DNA of 64,000 nucleotides, taken from positions 1 to 64,000 of the forward strand of contig DIOT01000056.1 in the NCBI GenBank assembly GCA_002426195.1, written 5' to 3'. The notes below the pieces were generated by a model. That model did not search any database, was not told the origin of the DNA, and was given only the letters and a program-made list of their open reading frames with translations. Shown piece after piece: positions 18,709-27,213 of the stretch. The stretch is from Bacteroidales bacterium UBA5507. Lineage in GTDB: Bacteria > Bacteroidota > Bacteroidia > Bacteroidales > Lentimicrobiaceae. The position numbers and the translations under genes are program-made. Within the stretch, counting starts at the first letter, position 1. Each line of letters starts with the position of its first letter.

Positions 18709-19749
18709 TTAATAAATCACTTCAACGGCTGATGCTTTGAACGAAATCCATACTTGCATTCCCACTGTTATATTCATTTTAATTAATGATTCATCAGTAA
18801 TTGAGACAAAAAAGTTTACACCTGTGTCTACACAAACCTGATAGCCTTCTTTTTTTGGATTTATGGCTGTTATGACACCATTGAAATTATTGAGATTACT
18901 ATTGTCAGGTTGATGTATGTCAATTGTTATTGAATTACTACGGACTAAAATATTTGCATCTTTTACTGGAATGTGTTCACCAAGTTTGATGATCAAATCG
19001 TTAATGCTATCAATTACTTTAGCTTCTGTTACTTCAATATTTACTTTAAAGAAGTTCCTTTCACCAGTGAAGCTAGCTGAGAATGACGTCTTAGGATTAT
19101 CAATCACCTCCCGGGTCGTCCCAGACTGGATAATTGTACCTTTTTCAATAATTGTTATGGTGGTTCCTAATGCAACAGCTTCTTCAAAATCATGTGTAAC
19201 ATGTAAAATAGGCATTCCTTGATTATTGATGTTTCGCAGTAAACCACGAATATCAGCCCGCATAGAAGCATCAATTGCAGACAATGGCTCATCAAGTAAA
19301 AGGACTTTGGGCTCAGATGCAAAAATTCTTGCCAGAGCAACACGCTGTATTTCTCCTCCGGAAAGTGCAGAAGTTCGCCTGTTTATTAGATGACTGATGC
19401 CCATCATTTCAGCTAATTCAAATGCTTTGCGTGTTTTTGTTTCCTTGCTATCACGGAATAATGGGTAGGAAATGTTTTTGAGTACTGACAGATGAGGAAA
19501 GATAGCCGGCGATTGAAAAACCAACCCTATTTTTCTTTTACCTGTCGGAAGATTTGTAATATCTTTTCCTTCCAGAAAGATTGTACCGCTGTCTGCATTA
19601 ATTATCCCTGCAATAAGCTCGAGTAATAATGATTTCCCCGCGCCACTTTGACCGAGCAGTATATGGTAGTCGTCAGCTCTTATCGACATATTGATGTCAG
19701 AAAGGGAAAAGCTATCAAATCTTTTGTTAAGTGACTTAATATCGAGCAT
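18709..19749 (-). CDS. Molybdate/tungstate ABC transporter ATP-binding protein
   Basis: This 346-residue subunit powers import through the permease encoded just upstream. It shows Walker A GQSGAGKS (33-40), the Q loop LVFQSPAIFPH, the ABC signature LSGGEIQRVALAR, Walker B VLLLDEPLSAID and the switch HVTHD. The last 110 residues form a TOBE-like domain (GVITAINPKKEGYQVCVD...), which in ModC/WtpC relatives binds oxyanions or senses them. It overlaps the permease gene by 14 nt. The binding protein is not here but at 48070-48978. Confidence 0.9.
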   Translation of the reverse strand: MLDIKSLNKRFDSFSLSDINMSIRADDYHILLGQSGAGKSLLLELIAGIINADSGTIFLEGKDITNLPTGKRKIGLVFQSPAIFPHLSVLKNISYPLFRDSKETKTRKAFELAEMMGISHLINRRTSALSGGEIQRVALARIFASEPKVLLLDEPLSAIDASMRADIRGLLRNINNQGMPILHVTHDFEEAVALGTTITIIEKGTIIQSGTTREVIDNPKTSFSASFTGERNFFKVNIEVTEAKVIDSINDLIIKLGEHIPVKDANILVRSNSITIDIHQPDNSNLNNFNGVITAINPKKEGYQVCVDTGVNFFVSITDESLIKMNITVGMQVWISFKASAVEVIY

Positions 19750-20521
19750 TCTCAGGATCTTTTGTGAATAAACGCATAATTAAGAATAGAGAGATGGTTA
19801 TAAGGATGAGCAGGACTGCAGCGGGGCGGGCATATTGTAAACCAAAAGAGTTAAATCTTTCAAAAATCATTACCGACGCTGTCAGAGGATAATAGGCAAT
19901 AATAACAACAGCTCCGAATTCACTAATTCCACGGGCAAACATCATGACTGCACCTGTTATTATATGCCTCAATGCCAACGGGATAGAGATAGTGTAGAAT
20001 ACTCTGAACGGATTAACACCCAGGTTTAATGCTGCTTTTTCCAATCTTTCGGGCACCTGATTAAATCCTTCTCTTGCTGCATTTATAAAGAAGGGGAGGC
20101 TGACAAATGCCATTGCAATTATTATACCGGCAGGATGACTTACAAAGTCAAGACCAATCAATGAAGCTATCTTTCCAATTTCTGAGTTTCTTGAGACTAA
20201 ACCGAGTAATGCTATACCTGCGGCTGTATGAGGTATTACTATTGGTAAGTCAATTAGTCCAAGAATAAATCTTTTCAGTGCAAATTTCTTACGAGCTAAT
20301 AACCATGCCAGGGGAAGTGAAAGAACTGAGAAAATTATTGTGGCTGAAAGACTAGTTGCCAGTGAAAGAAGAATACTCTCAATAACAACTTTGTCGCCAG
20401 CTGCTTCAAATACCTGTTGAGGGCTTGTCTTTATGAAGATGCCGACAATTGGGGCTGCAATGAATAAAAGGATGAATGCACCCGCGACATATGCAATATT
20501 AATAAAAGTTCGATGTCTCAT
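19736..20521 (-). CDS. Molybdate/tungstate ABC transporter permease
   Basis: This 261-residue membrane protein has about six hydrophobic segments and the cytoplasmic EAA loop (LEKAALNLGVNPFRVFYTISIPLA) that docks to the ATPase. PIVIPHTAAGIALLGL and ARGISEFGAVVII are typical of ModB/WtpB/TupB permeases. It is the first gene of a three-gene minus-strand unit with the ATPase and a MobB-like protein. Whether molybdate or tungstate is carried cannot be told from the permease; the remote binding protein looks WtpA-like. Confidence 0.9.
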   Translation of the reverse strand: MRHRTFINIAYVAGAFILLFIAAPIVGIFIKTSPQQVFEAAGDKVVIESILLSLATSLSATIIFSVLSLPLAWLLARKKFALKRFILGLIDLPIVIPHTAAGIALLGLVSRNSEIGKIASLIGLDFVSHPAGIIIAMAFVSLPFFINAAREGFNQVPERLEKAALNLGVNPFRVFYTISIPLALRHIITGAVMMFARGISEFGAVVIIAYYPLTASVMIFERFNSFGLQYARPAAVLLILITISLFLIMRLFTKDPENARY

Positions 20522-20553
20522 AAAAACTTAGGAGCTTATAATTCCTGCTTTGG

Positions 20554-20561
20554 CAAAGTTA
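20554..20561 (-). promoter_or_regulatory. -7 element of the molybdate/tungstate transporter operon
   Basis: On the minus strand TAACTTTG matches TAnnTTTG and ends 32 nt before the permease ATG at 20521. No convincing -33 TTTG is seen at 19-21 nt, so activity may need an activator or be weak. Confidence 0.4.
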
Positions 20562-20613
20562 AACCTAATATCTGACGTATTTATGAAGATTTAAAATCAG
20601 GAGCAGGAAACCA

Positions 20614-20621
20614 TAATTTTG
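20614..20621 (+). promoter_or_regulatory. -7 element of the gmd-fcl operon
   Basis: TAATTTTG matches TAnnTTTG and lies 46 nt before the ATG at 20668. A -33 TTTG is not evident. A start after this element would place the GTG at 20632 almost at the 5' end, which supports the ATG. Confidence 0.45.
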
Positions 20622-20667
20622 TAAGTTTGTTGTGTTTATACTTAATCGTAAAGTCAAACAAAACGAA

Positions 20668-21786
20668 ATGACAAAGAAAGTAGCTTTAATAACAGGCATT
20701 ACAGGTCAGGATGGAGCATATCTGGCTGAATTTCTCCTCAAAAAAGGATATATTGTCCATGGAATCAAAAGGAGAAGTTCGCTTTTTAATACTAACCGAA
20801 TTGATCACTTGTATCAAGACCCACACATTGATGACAGGAGTCTCGTGCTTCACTATGGTGATATGACAGACTCTTCCAACCTCATTAGAATAATACAAGA
20901 GGTTCAGCCCGATGAAATATACAATCTTGCTGCAATGTCGCATGTAAAAGTTAGCTTTGACTCGCCTGAGTATACTGCAAATGCTGATGGTATAGGAACA
21001 TTAAGGTTGCTTGAAGCTGTAAGATTACTTGGAATGGTTAAGAAGCCAAAATTATATCAGGCTTCAACTAGTGAATTGTACGGTCTCGTTCAACAAGTTC
21101 CACAGAGTGAGAAAACGCCATTCTATCCACGAAGTCCTTATGCGGTAGCAAAGCTATATGCTTATTGGATAACGGTAAATTATCGTGAAGCATATGGGGT
21201 GTTTGCTTCAAATGGAATCCTTTTTAATCATGAATCTCCAATAAGAGGTGAAACCTTTGTTACTCGTAAGATAACCATGGCTGTTTCTAAGATTGCACTT
21301 GGCATGCAGGATAAGCTCTATCTAGGAAATCTGGATGCAAAACGCGACTGGGGACACGCTAAAGATTATGTTAAAGCTATGTATCTTATTTTGCAACAGG
21401 ATAAACCGGATGATTTTGTAATTGCAACAGGTAAAACAACTAAGGTGCGTGATTTTGTCAGAATGGCCTTTGGCTATGTTGGTATCGAGCTGAAATTTGA
21501 AGGCGAAGGGATTAATGAGAAAGCCTTTGTTTCAAAATGCAACAACGCGGATTATCAGATTGAAATTGGAAAAGAAGTTCTTGCAATTGACCCGTCATAC
21601 TTCCGTCCGACAGAGGTTGATCTATTGATTGGAGATCCAACAAAAGCTAAAACTCAATTGGGATGGGAACCCGAATATGATTTAAACAGTTTGGTGAATG
21701 ATATGATGGAGAGTGACCTGAAGCTAATGAAGAAGGATCGGTATCTTATAGACGGTGGCCACCCGGTATTTCATTATTTTGAGTAA
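20668..21786 (+). CDS. gmd: GDP-mannose 4,6-dehydratase
   Basis: The enzyme converts GDP-D-mannose to GDP-4-keto-6-deoxymannose, the first step to GDP-L-fucose. The 372-residue extended short-chain dehydrogenase has the NADP-binding [15 protein letters not shown], the family hallmark [16 protein letters not shown], the catalytic TSELYG and [11 protein letters not shown] (Tyr-x3-Lys), and [20 protein letters not shown]. The frame opens at a GTG (20632); the ATG at 20668 places the Rossmann fold at the N-terminus as usual. It is followed 22 bp later by the next enzyme of the pathway. Confidence 0.97.
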   Translation: MTKKVALITGITGQDGAYLAEFLLKKGYIVHGIKRRSSLFNTNRIDHLYQDPHIDDRSLVLHYGDMTDSSNLIRIIQEVQPDEIYNLAAMSHVKVSFDSPEYTANADGIGTLRLLEAVRLLGMVKKPKLYQASTSELYGLVQQVPQSEKTPFYPRSPYAVAKLYAYWITVNYREAYGVFASNGILFNHESPIRGETFVTRKITMAVSKIALGMQDKLYLGNLDAKRDWGHAKDYVKAMYLILQQDKPDDFVIATGKTTKVRDFVRMAFGYVGIELKFEGEGINEKAFVSKCNNADYQIEIGKEVLAIDPSYFRPTEVDLLIGDPTKAKTQLGWEPEYDLNSLVNDMMESDLKLMKKDRYLIDGGHPVFHYFE

Positions 21787-21808
21787 ACTCTGAATTTCAC
21801 ACATAAAA

Positions 21809-22921
21809 ATGGAGAAACATAGTAAAATATTTGTCGCCGGACATCGCGGTCTGGTAGGAAGTGCAATTAAAAGAAATCTGGAGGCTAAAGGATACAATAA
21901 TCTAATTGCAAAAAGTCATTCAGAACTTGATTTGATGGATTCGCAGGCTGTTGCTACTTTTTTTGAGACTGAAAAACCTGAATATGTTTTCCTTGCTGCC
22001 GCTAAAGTAGGCGGCATCATGGCAAACAACATCTACAGGGCTCAGTTTATATACGAAAACTTGCAGATACAGAATAATATTATTCATCAAGCATATATAG
22101 CAGGAGTCAAAAAATTGTTATTTCTTGGAAGTAGTTGTGTTTATCCAAGGGATGCACGGCAACCTATAAAAGAAGAATATCTTCTTACCAATGAATTGGA
22201 GTATACCAATGAACCATACGCTATTGCAAAGATTGCCGGAATGAAGATGTGCGAATCATACAACCTTCAATATGGTACTGATTTTATTTCTGTAATGCCA
22301 ACGAACTTGTATGGGCCTAACGATAATTTTCATCTGGAAAACTCTCATGTATTACCTGCACTTGTCAGGAAAATGCACTTAAGCAAATTACTCGATGAGG
22401 GTAAGTTCGACGAAATACAGCGAGATCTAGGACTTGACTTTTCAGAGCTTAGCGATAAATCAGAATTAAAAAGCTCGCTGGTAACATACCTTGAAAAGTA
22501 TGGCATTATGTATGATACCACAGGTAGTAAGCCAGTAGTTAGTTTAAGAATATGGGGATCGGGTGTTCCAATGAGAGAATTCCTTTGGAGTGATGATATG
22601 GCAGATGCTTGCGTTTTCATAATGGAAAAGTTTAGCTTTAAAGATCTGGCGCTGAAATCAACAAATAATGTAATTCGCAACACGCATATAAACATTGGTA
22701 GCGGTAAAGAAATAAGTATCAGAGATTTGGCATTCCTTATTAAGGATGTTGCCGGATTTAAAGGAGAAATTATATTTGATACTACCAAACCGGATGGAAC
22801 TCTTAGAAAGCTATTAGATGTATCGAGATTGACAAATATGGGATGGTTGCCTAAAATGAGTTTAAAGGAAGGTGTCAGGGAGTTGTATCATTACTATTTG
22901 AGAGAATCAGAACACAAATAA
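21809..22921 (+). CDS. fcl: GDP-L-fucose synthase
   Basis: Epimerase/reductase that turns GDP-4-keto-6-deoxymannose into GDP-L-fucose. Motifs: [12 protein letters not shown] for [31 protein letters not shown] (Tyr-x3-Lys) and [12 protein letters not shown]. The protein has 370 residues, about 50 more than the E. coli enzyme; the extra part lies around residues 195-240 ([16 protein letters not shown] and following), as often in Bacteroidetes. With gmd it forms a two-gene operon. GDP-fucose may feed the exopolysaccharide locus nearby or the protein O-glycosylation known in Bacteroidetes; the sequence does not decide. Confidence 0.96.
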   Translation: MEKHSKIFVAGHRGLVGSAIKRNLEAKGYNNLIAKSHSELDLMDSQAVATFFETEKPEYVFLAAAKVGGIMANNIYRAQFIYENLQIQNNIIHQAYIAGVKKLLFLGSSCVYPRDARQPIKEEYLLTNELEYTNEPYAIAKIAGMKMCESYNLQYGTDFISVMPTNLYGPNDNFHLENSHVLPALVRKMHLSKLLDEGKFDEIQRDLGLDFSELSDKSELKSSLVTYLEKYGIMYDTTGSKPVVSLRIWGSGVPMREFLWSDDMADACVFIMEKFSFKDLALKSTNNVIRNTHINIGSGKEISIRDLAFLIKDVAGFKGEIIFDTTKPDGTLRKLLDVSRLTNMGWLPKMSLKEGVRELYHYYLRESEHK

Positions 22922-22934
22922 TCAGATATAAAAC

Positions 22935-22964
22935 AGAAGAGGTTGGCACCACCCAACCTCTTCT
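22935..22964. terminator. Hairpin terminator between convergent genes
   Basis: A perfect 12-bp stem (AGAAGAGGTTGG and its complement) with a 6-nt loop lies between fcl and the convergent cadherin gene. The only T-rich tail is on the minus strand (GTTTTAT), so it fits the minus gene better; on plus it may act as a 3'-end stabiliser. Confidence 0.6.
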
Positions 22965-22982
22965 CCACCTAAAATTTAACCA

Positions 22983-25900
22983 CTACTGATAAATCAGTTT
23001 CTTTGTAATTGTTGAGTCTCCTTGTTTGATAATTAGGATATACATCCCTTTAGGCAAGTGACTCAAATTGATAACATTTTTTTCTTCATTCGATTGCTTA
23101 TAATATTGTCCGGCTCCATTCATATCAGTAATCATGTAAGTTAAATTCTCTGACTCGTTGTTAAGCGATATGGTAAAAAGACCATCAGTAGAAGGGTTGG
23201 GATAAACATTACATTCTGAGATTTCCACAGTTGGGCTTATATTCATTTCTTTAGTCATAGAATTTACTCTGATAAAGTGAATGTTTACTGTTCTTGTGGA
23301 ACTTAATGAAGGATTTCCTGAATCTGTAACTTTTATAGTTAGTCTCACATATCGGGTCGGAAGCCTTCTTAGTGCGGAAGCATTTAGAATATATAAATCA
23401 CCGGTTTGTGCTTTGATTCCCAAAATATTTTGAATATTTCCTGCAGCAATCTGATAAGTTAGCTGCTGATTAATATCGGGATCAGTAGCAATTACACGAC
23501 CAACTACACAGCCTTGTGGTGTATTTGTATAAACAGTGAAAGATTGATATGGCTGTATAACAGGAGATTCATTTATGTCGTTAATCTCAAATATGACAAC
23601 TGCCTCTGAAGACATTACAGGATTCCCATTGTCGGAAACCCGAACAATAATCTCAAGTGAGCTATTTGCTTCATAATTAAAGAAACCAGTGTTGAGAACA
23701 GTGAGTAATCCTTGAGGTGTGCAGTTTACAAAATTATCTTCGTTCCCACTTATAATTTCGAAAGTAAGAGATTGTCCCTGGTCAGCATCAGCGGCAACTA
23801 ATTGTCCGATTTGGGCACCGTTTACCGGATTCTCATTAATAGTAAAAACCTGCTCCTGAATCAACGGCGCTGAATTCGATGAAATTATATTGATTGTCAC
23901 ATTACAAAATGCACTTTCGGTTGGTTGCCCATTATCACTTACTTTTACAGTGAGAACAAATTGGGAGTATGAATTTAATGCTGTGGCATTATTGACTTTT
24001 ATAGTGCCATCGTTACTATTAAGACTAAATGCTGTTAAACTGTTTCCTGCTGTAATTGTGTAATTCAGTGATTGACCGTTATCAGGATCAGTGGCATTTA
24101 TCTGTCCTATCAAAGTTCCATTCACACTGGTGTTAGGTACATTATACCCCTGATCGTCTACTTCAGGTTTTTCGTTTACATCCTGAATGTTGATAGTGAT
24201 TGTTGCACTTCCTGAAAGACCGCCCTGGTCAGTTACACTAACCTGAAGTGAGAACTGTTGATTTGATTCATAATTAAGAGATTGTGAATTCTGGATAATG
24301 AGTTCACCGTTTGAAGAATTTAGTGAAAATGTATTGTTCACATTGCCACCGGTTATTGAATAAGTAAGCGTTTGATTATCATCAGGATCGGTTGCTAATA
24401 CAGTACCGACAACAGAATTTACGGCAGAATTTTCTGCAATACTAAATGTTTGATTGCTTATAATAGGGTGTTCGTTCACTTCCTGAACATTGACGATAAT
24501 GGTAGCATTTGCTGACAGACTGCCTTGGTCAGAAACTTGAACCAGTAAGGAGAACTGTTGGATTGCTGTATAATTTATTGCCTGTGCATTCTGAACTGAA
24601 AGTACTCCGGTGGAAGCATTTAGTGAAAATGCATTATTCACATTACCACTGATAAGTGAAAAAGATAGTGTCTGATTATTATCGGGGTCACTAGCAGAAA
24701 CAGTTCCAACGACTGAGTTTACAGAGGCATTTTCAGTGATACTAAATGTTTGACTATTGATTACAGGTTGCTCATTTACATTTTGAACATTCACGGTAAT
24801 AGTGGCAACAGCATATAAATCACCCTGATCGGCTACCTTTATCTGTAAAGCGAACTGTTGGATTGCCTCATAATTAAGTGCCGCTGAATTCTGTACAGCA
24901 AGTACCCCGGTTGAAGCATTAATAGAAAATGTGTTGTTTGTATTTCCTCCGGTAATTGAATAAGAAAGAGTCTGATTATTATCAGGATCGGTTGCAGATA
25001 TGGTTCCAACAACTGTGTTTACAGTGGCGTTTTCGACGATGCTAAATATTTGGTTATTGATTATAGGTTGCTCATTCCCATTTTGAACATTCACTGTAAT
25101 AGTGGCAACAGCATATAAATCACCCTGATCGGCTACCTTTATCTGAAAAGCGAATTGTTGGATTGCCTCATAATTAAGTGCCTGTGAATTCTGGACAGTC
25201 AGTACCCCGGTTGAAGCATTAACTGAAAATGCACTGTTTGAATTTCCCCCGGTAATTGAATAAGAAAGAGTCTGATTATTATCAGGGTCGGTTGCAGATA
25301 TGGTTCCAACAACTGTATTTACAGTGGCGTTTTCGGCGATGCTAAATATTTGGCTATTGATTACAGGTTGCTCATTCACATTTTGAACATTAACAGTAAC
25401 GGTTGCGACCGCATACAAACCACCCTGATCGGCAACCTTTACCTGTAAAGCGAACTGTTGGATTGCCTCAAAATTAAGTGCCTGTGAATTCTGTACAGCT
25501 AGTACCCCGGTTGAAGCATTAATAGAAAATGCATTGTTTGCATTTCCGTCAATGATTGAATAAGTTAGAGTTTGATTATTATCGGGGTCAGTTGCTGTCA
25601 CTGTTCCGACTGTAGTATTGGCTGAGGAATTTTCGGCCACATTAAAATTCTGATTATTAACAACAGGAGGATTATTAACGTTTGTTGAAGGATATTCAAA
25701 GTGTCCGATATCTGCAGACTGTCCTTGAGGAACAGTAGTTCCAAAAAAATCTTTATTATAGCCACAGTTGGATCCTGCATTAATGCAAGGAGATGTTGGT
25801 TGTAGAGTAAAATCGCGGTTTGAGGGATTTACAAATTTAGGATCTGCAAGTATGCTGTTTTGATCCTGGCCGGTAGCACTTCTCCAGGCAACCAGAGTGC

Positions 25901-27086
25901 TGTGTCCATTGAGGAAGCCTGATGACTGAGTGTTGAATGTGTTGTTATTTGAAACTACACTTCCGGATGTTGTGTATACTTTAGTTCCTGAAACAATGTA
26001 GAATATGTTGTTTTTTGAGACAATGGATGTATTGGACCCTGAGGTAATCACATTGCTGGTCTGGTTGTAAAATACATTGTTTTCAGCCCGTAAATTGTAA
26101 TTAGTAAGAACACTGATAGCGACTTTGTTCTGAATGAATTTATTATAATACACCTTAAGGTCACTCACGTATGTATACATACCGTAATTTCCATCAGAAA
26201 TTGAATTGTACCTAACAGTAACTGACCCGGTGGTTGGGTGAAGGTAAATACAACTGGTATTCTTAGTTCTGTTGCCTATTAAGGTATTGTATTCGAAAAT
26301 TCCGGTATAATTTACACCATAAGCAATGAAACAAAACTTGTTCCCAGTTGAACTGTGATCAAGAATGTTATGGTGTATATAAAAGTTGTGGTTGTTGGTA
26401 GAACCAATCTGGATATTATCACCTGCAGAGTAACTTTCGTCGGTATTCACATTATACTTAAGATTTACATTATAGATGTGACAATATCCGATTTCAATAT
26501 CTGGAACATTTTTAATATATATTCCATCATCTTGAGTGTTATACACAACAGAATTCAATATTTTGTTACCAGCACCGGTTGTAAGTACTCTTATGCCCCA
26601 CTGTACATCACGGAGTATACAATTATCTATGACATTGTTTGATGAATTTGTTCCATCAATAATTACGGCACAAGTAGCCTGACCTGTAGAAGATGATAAA
26701 TCAAGATCCCTGACTGTGTTGTTAGAGCCACTTGTTATTTTTACGACTTTAGTTGTACTACCACCTGATGAGATAATTTTAGGTTTGGCACCTTCGCCAT
26801 AGGATCCAAGGGTAATACTACTTCTACCTGATAAGTCAATATAGCCTGAAGTTGTGAAAGTTGTACCGGCTTTTTGCAGGTAAGTCTTTCCATTAGTCCA
26901 TGAAACCTGACTCCAGGATTTGTATGGAGTGCTGATTGACCCATTTTGAGTACTTCCAGTGTACGATGGATCAATATAAACAACACCCTGTGCCATTACA
27001 AAAGAATGTGACAGGATGGCTAATAAAGCTACTAACAGTGTTGAGCTCGGATGTCTTTTTAAAAGTCGTAGATGTTTTGTATTCAT
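22983..27086 (-). CDS. Giant secreted beta-helix/cadherin-repeat protein with T9SS domain
   Basis: The 1367-residue protein has a signal peptide (FVMA-Q), then a right-handed parallel beta-helix (about 30-440; many IDNCILRD, IEIGYCHIYNV, IYLHPTTG-type coils, as in pectate-lyase-like proteins). Eight cadherin-like repeats follow (about 471-1275), each with N..P.I..Q.F.I.EN, TDPDNNQTL and the calcium-binding DQGG or DNG loops. The last 75 residues form a T9SS sorting domain (VYPNPSTDG, later GMYILII). It is probably a surface adhesin or matrix protein with a carbohydrate-binding or lyase-like head. Five of the repeats are almost identical in DNA. It has a paralog directly upstream. Confidence 0.87.
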   Translation of the reverse strand: MNTKHLRLLKRHPSSTLLVALLAILSHSFVMAQGVVYIDPSYTGSTQNGSISTPYKSWSQVSWTNGKTYLQKAGTTFTTSGYIDLSGRSSITLGSYGEGAKPKIISSGGSTTKVVKITSGSNNTVRDLDLSSSTGQATCAVIIDGTNSSNNVIDNCILRDVQWGIRVLTTGAGNKILNSVVYNTQDDGIYIKNVPDIEIGYCHIYNVNLKYNVNTDESYSAGDNIQIGSTNNHNFYIHHNILDHSSTGNKFCFIAYGVNYTGIFEYNTLIGNRTKNTSCIYLHPTTGSVTVRYNSISDGNYGMYTYVSDLKVYYNKFIQNKVAISVLTNYNLRAENNVFYNQTSNVITSGSNTSIVSKNNIFYIVSGTKVYTTSGSVVSNNNTFNTQSSGFLNGHSTLVAWRSATGQDQNSILADPKFVNPSNRDFTLQPTSPCINAGSNCGYNKDFFGTTVPQGQSADIGHFEYPSTNVNNPPVVNNQNFNVAENSSANTTVGTVTATDPDNNQTLTYSIIDGNANNAFSINASTGVLAVQNSQALNFEAIQQFALQVKVADQGGLYAVATVTVNVQNVNEQPVINSQIFSIAENATVNTVVGTISATDPDNNQTLSYSITGGNSNSAFSVNASTGVLTVQNSQALNYEAIQQFAFQIKVADQGDLYAVATITVNVQNGNEQPIINNQIFSIVENATVNTVVGTISATDPDNNQTLSYSITGGNTNNTFSINASTGVLAVQNSAALNYEAIQQFALQIKVADQGDLYAVATITVNVQNVNEQPVINSQTFSITENASVNSVVGTVSASDPDNNQTLSFSLISGNVNNAFSLNASTGVLSVQNAQAINYTAIQQFSLLVQVSDQGSLSANATIIVNVQEVNEHPIISNQTFSIAENSAVNSVVGTVLATDPDDNQTLTYSITGGNVNNTFSLNSSNGELIIQNSQSLNYESNQQFSLQVSVTDQGGLSGSATITINIQDVNEKPEVDDQGYNVPNTSVNGTLIGQINATDPDNGQSLNYTITAGNSLTAFSLNSNDGTIKVNNATALNSYSQFVLTVKVSDNGQPTESAFCNVTINIISSNSAPLIQEQVFTINENPVNGAQIGQLVAADADQGQSLTFEIISGNEDNFVNCTPQGLLTVLNTGFFNYEANSSLEIIVRVSDNGNPVMSSEAVVIFEINDINESPVIQPYQSFTVYTNTPQGCVVGRVIATDPDINQQLTYQIAAGNIQNILGIKAQTGDLYILNASALRRLPTRYVRLTIKVTDSGNPSLSSTRTVNIHFIRVNSMTKEMNISPTVEISECNVYPNPSTDGLFTISLNNESENLTYMITDMNGAGQYYKQSNEEKNVINLSHLPKGMYILIIKQGDSTITKKLIYQ
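24171..25670 (-). repeat. Tandem array of five 300-bp cadherin-repeat units
   Basis: Five units are in exact 300-bp register (boundaries near 24171, 24471, 24771, 25071, 25371 and 25671), each encoding 100 residues. The three units between 24771 and 25670 are the closest in sequence, differing at few positions, which suggests recent duplication or gene conversion. The flanking cadherin repeats in the same gene are more diverged. Confidence 0.9.
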
Positions 27087-27162
27087 AGTTTCATTGCTAA
27101 AATTAATTTATTTAAGAGTACTATTTACAAATTTTGTTTTTTTCAAATGCTCGTCTCTGACT

Positions 27163-27202
27163 AAGCAATAGGGAAAGACATCATTCCTGCCTTTCCCTGC
27201 TT
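27163..27202 (-). terminator. Hairpin after the second beta-helix/cadherin gene
   Basis: On the minus strand AGCAGGGAAAG pairs with CTTTCCCT..GCTT around a 13-nt loop, 11 nt past the stop codon at 27214. The T-rich tail is weak, so termination may be partial and read into the next paralog. Confidence 0.5.
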
Positions 27203-27213
27203 AATCAATAATT

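Noticed and set aside
22345..22788. 147-codon minus-strand frame inside fcl
   Set aside because: It is the shadow of a well-conserved enzyme gene; its composition follows from the codons of the other strand.
24171..25670. Periodic repeats as a possible CRISPR array
   Set aside because: The period is 300 bp, the whole unit is coding, and there are no short repeats with unique spacers.
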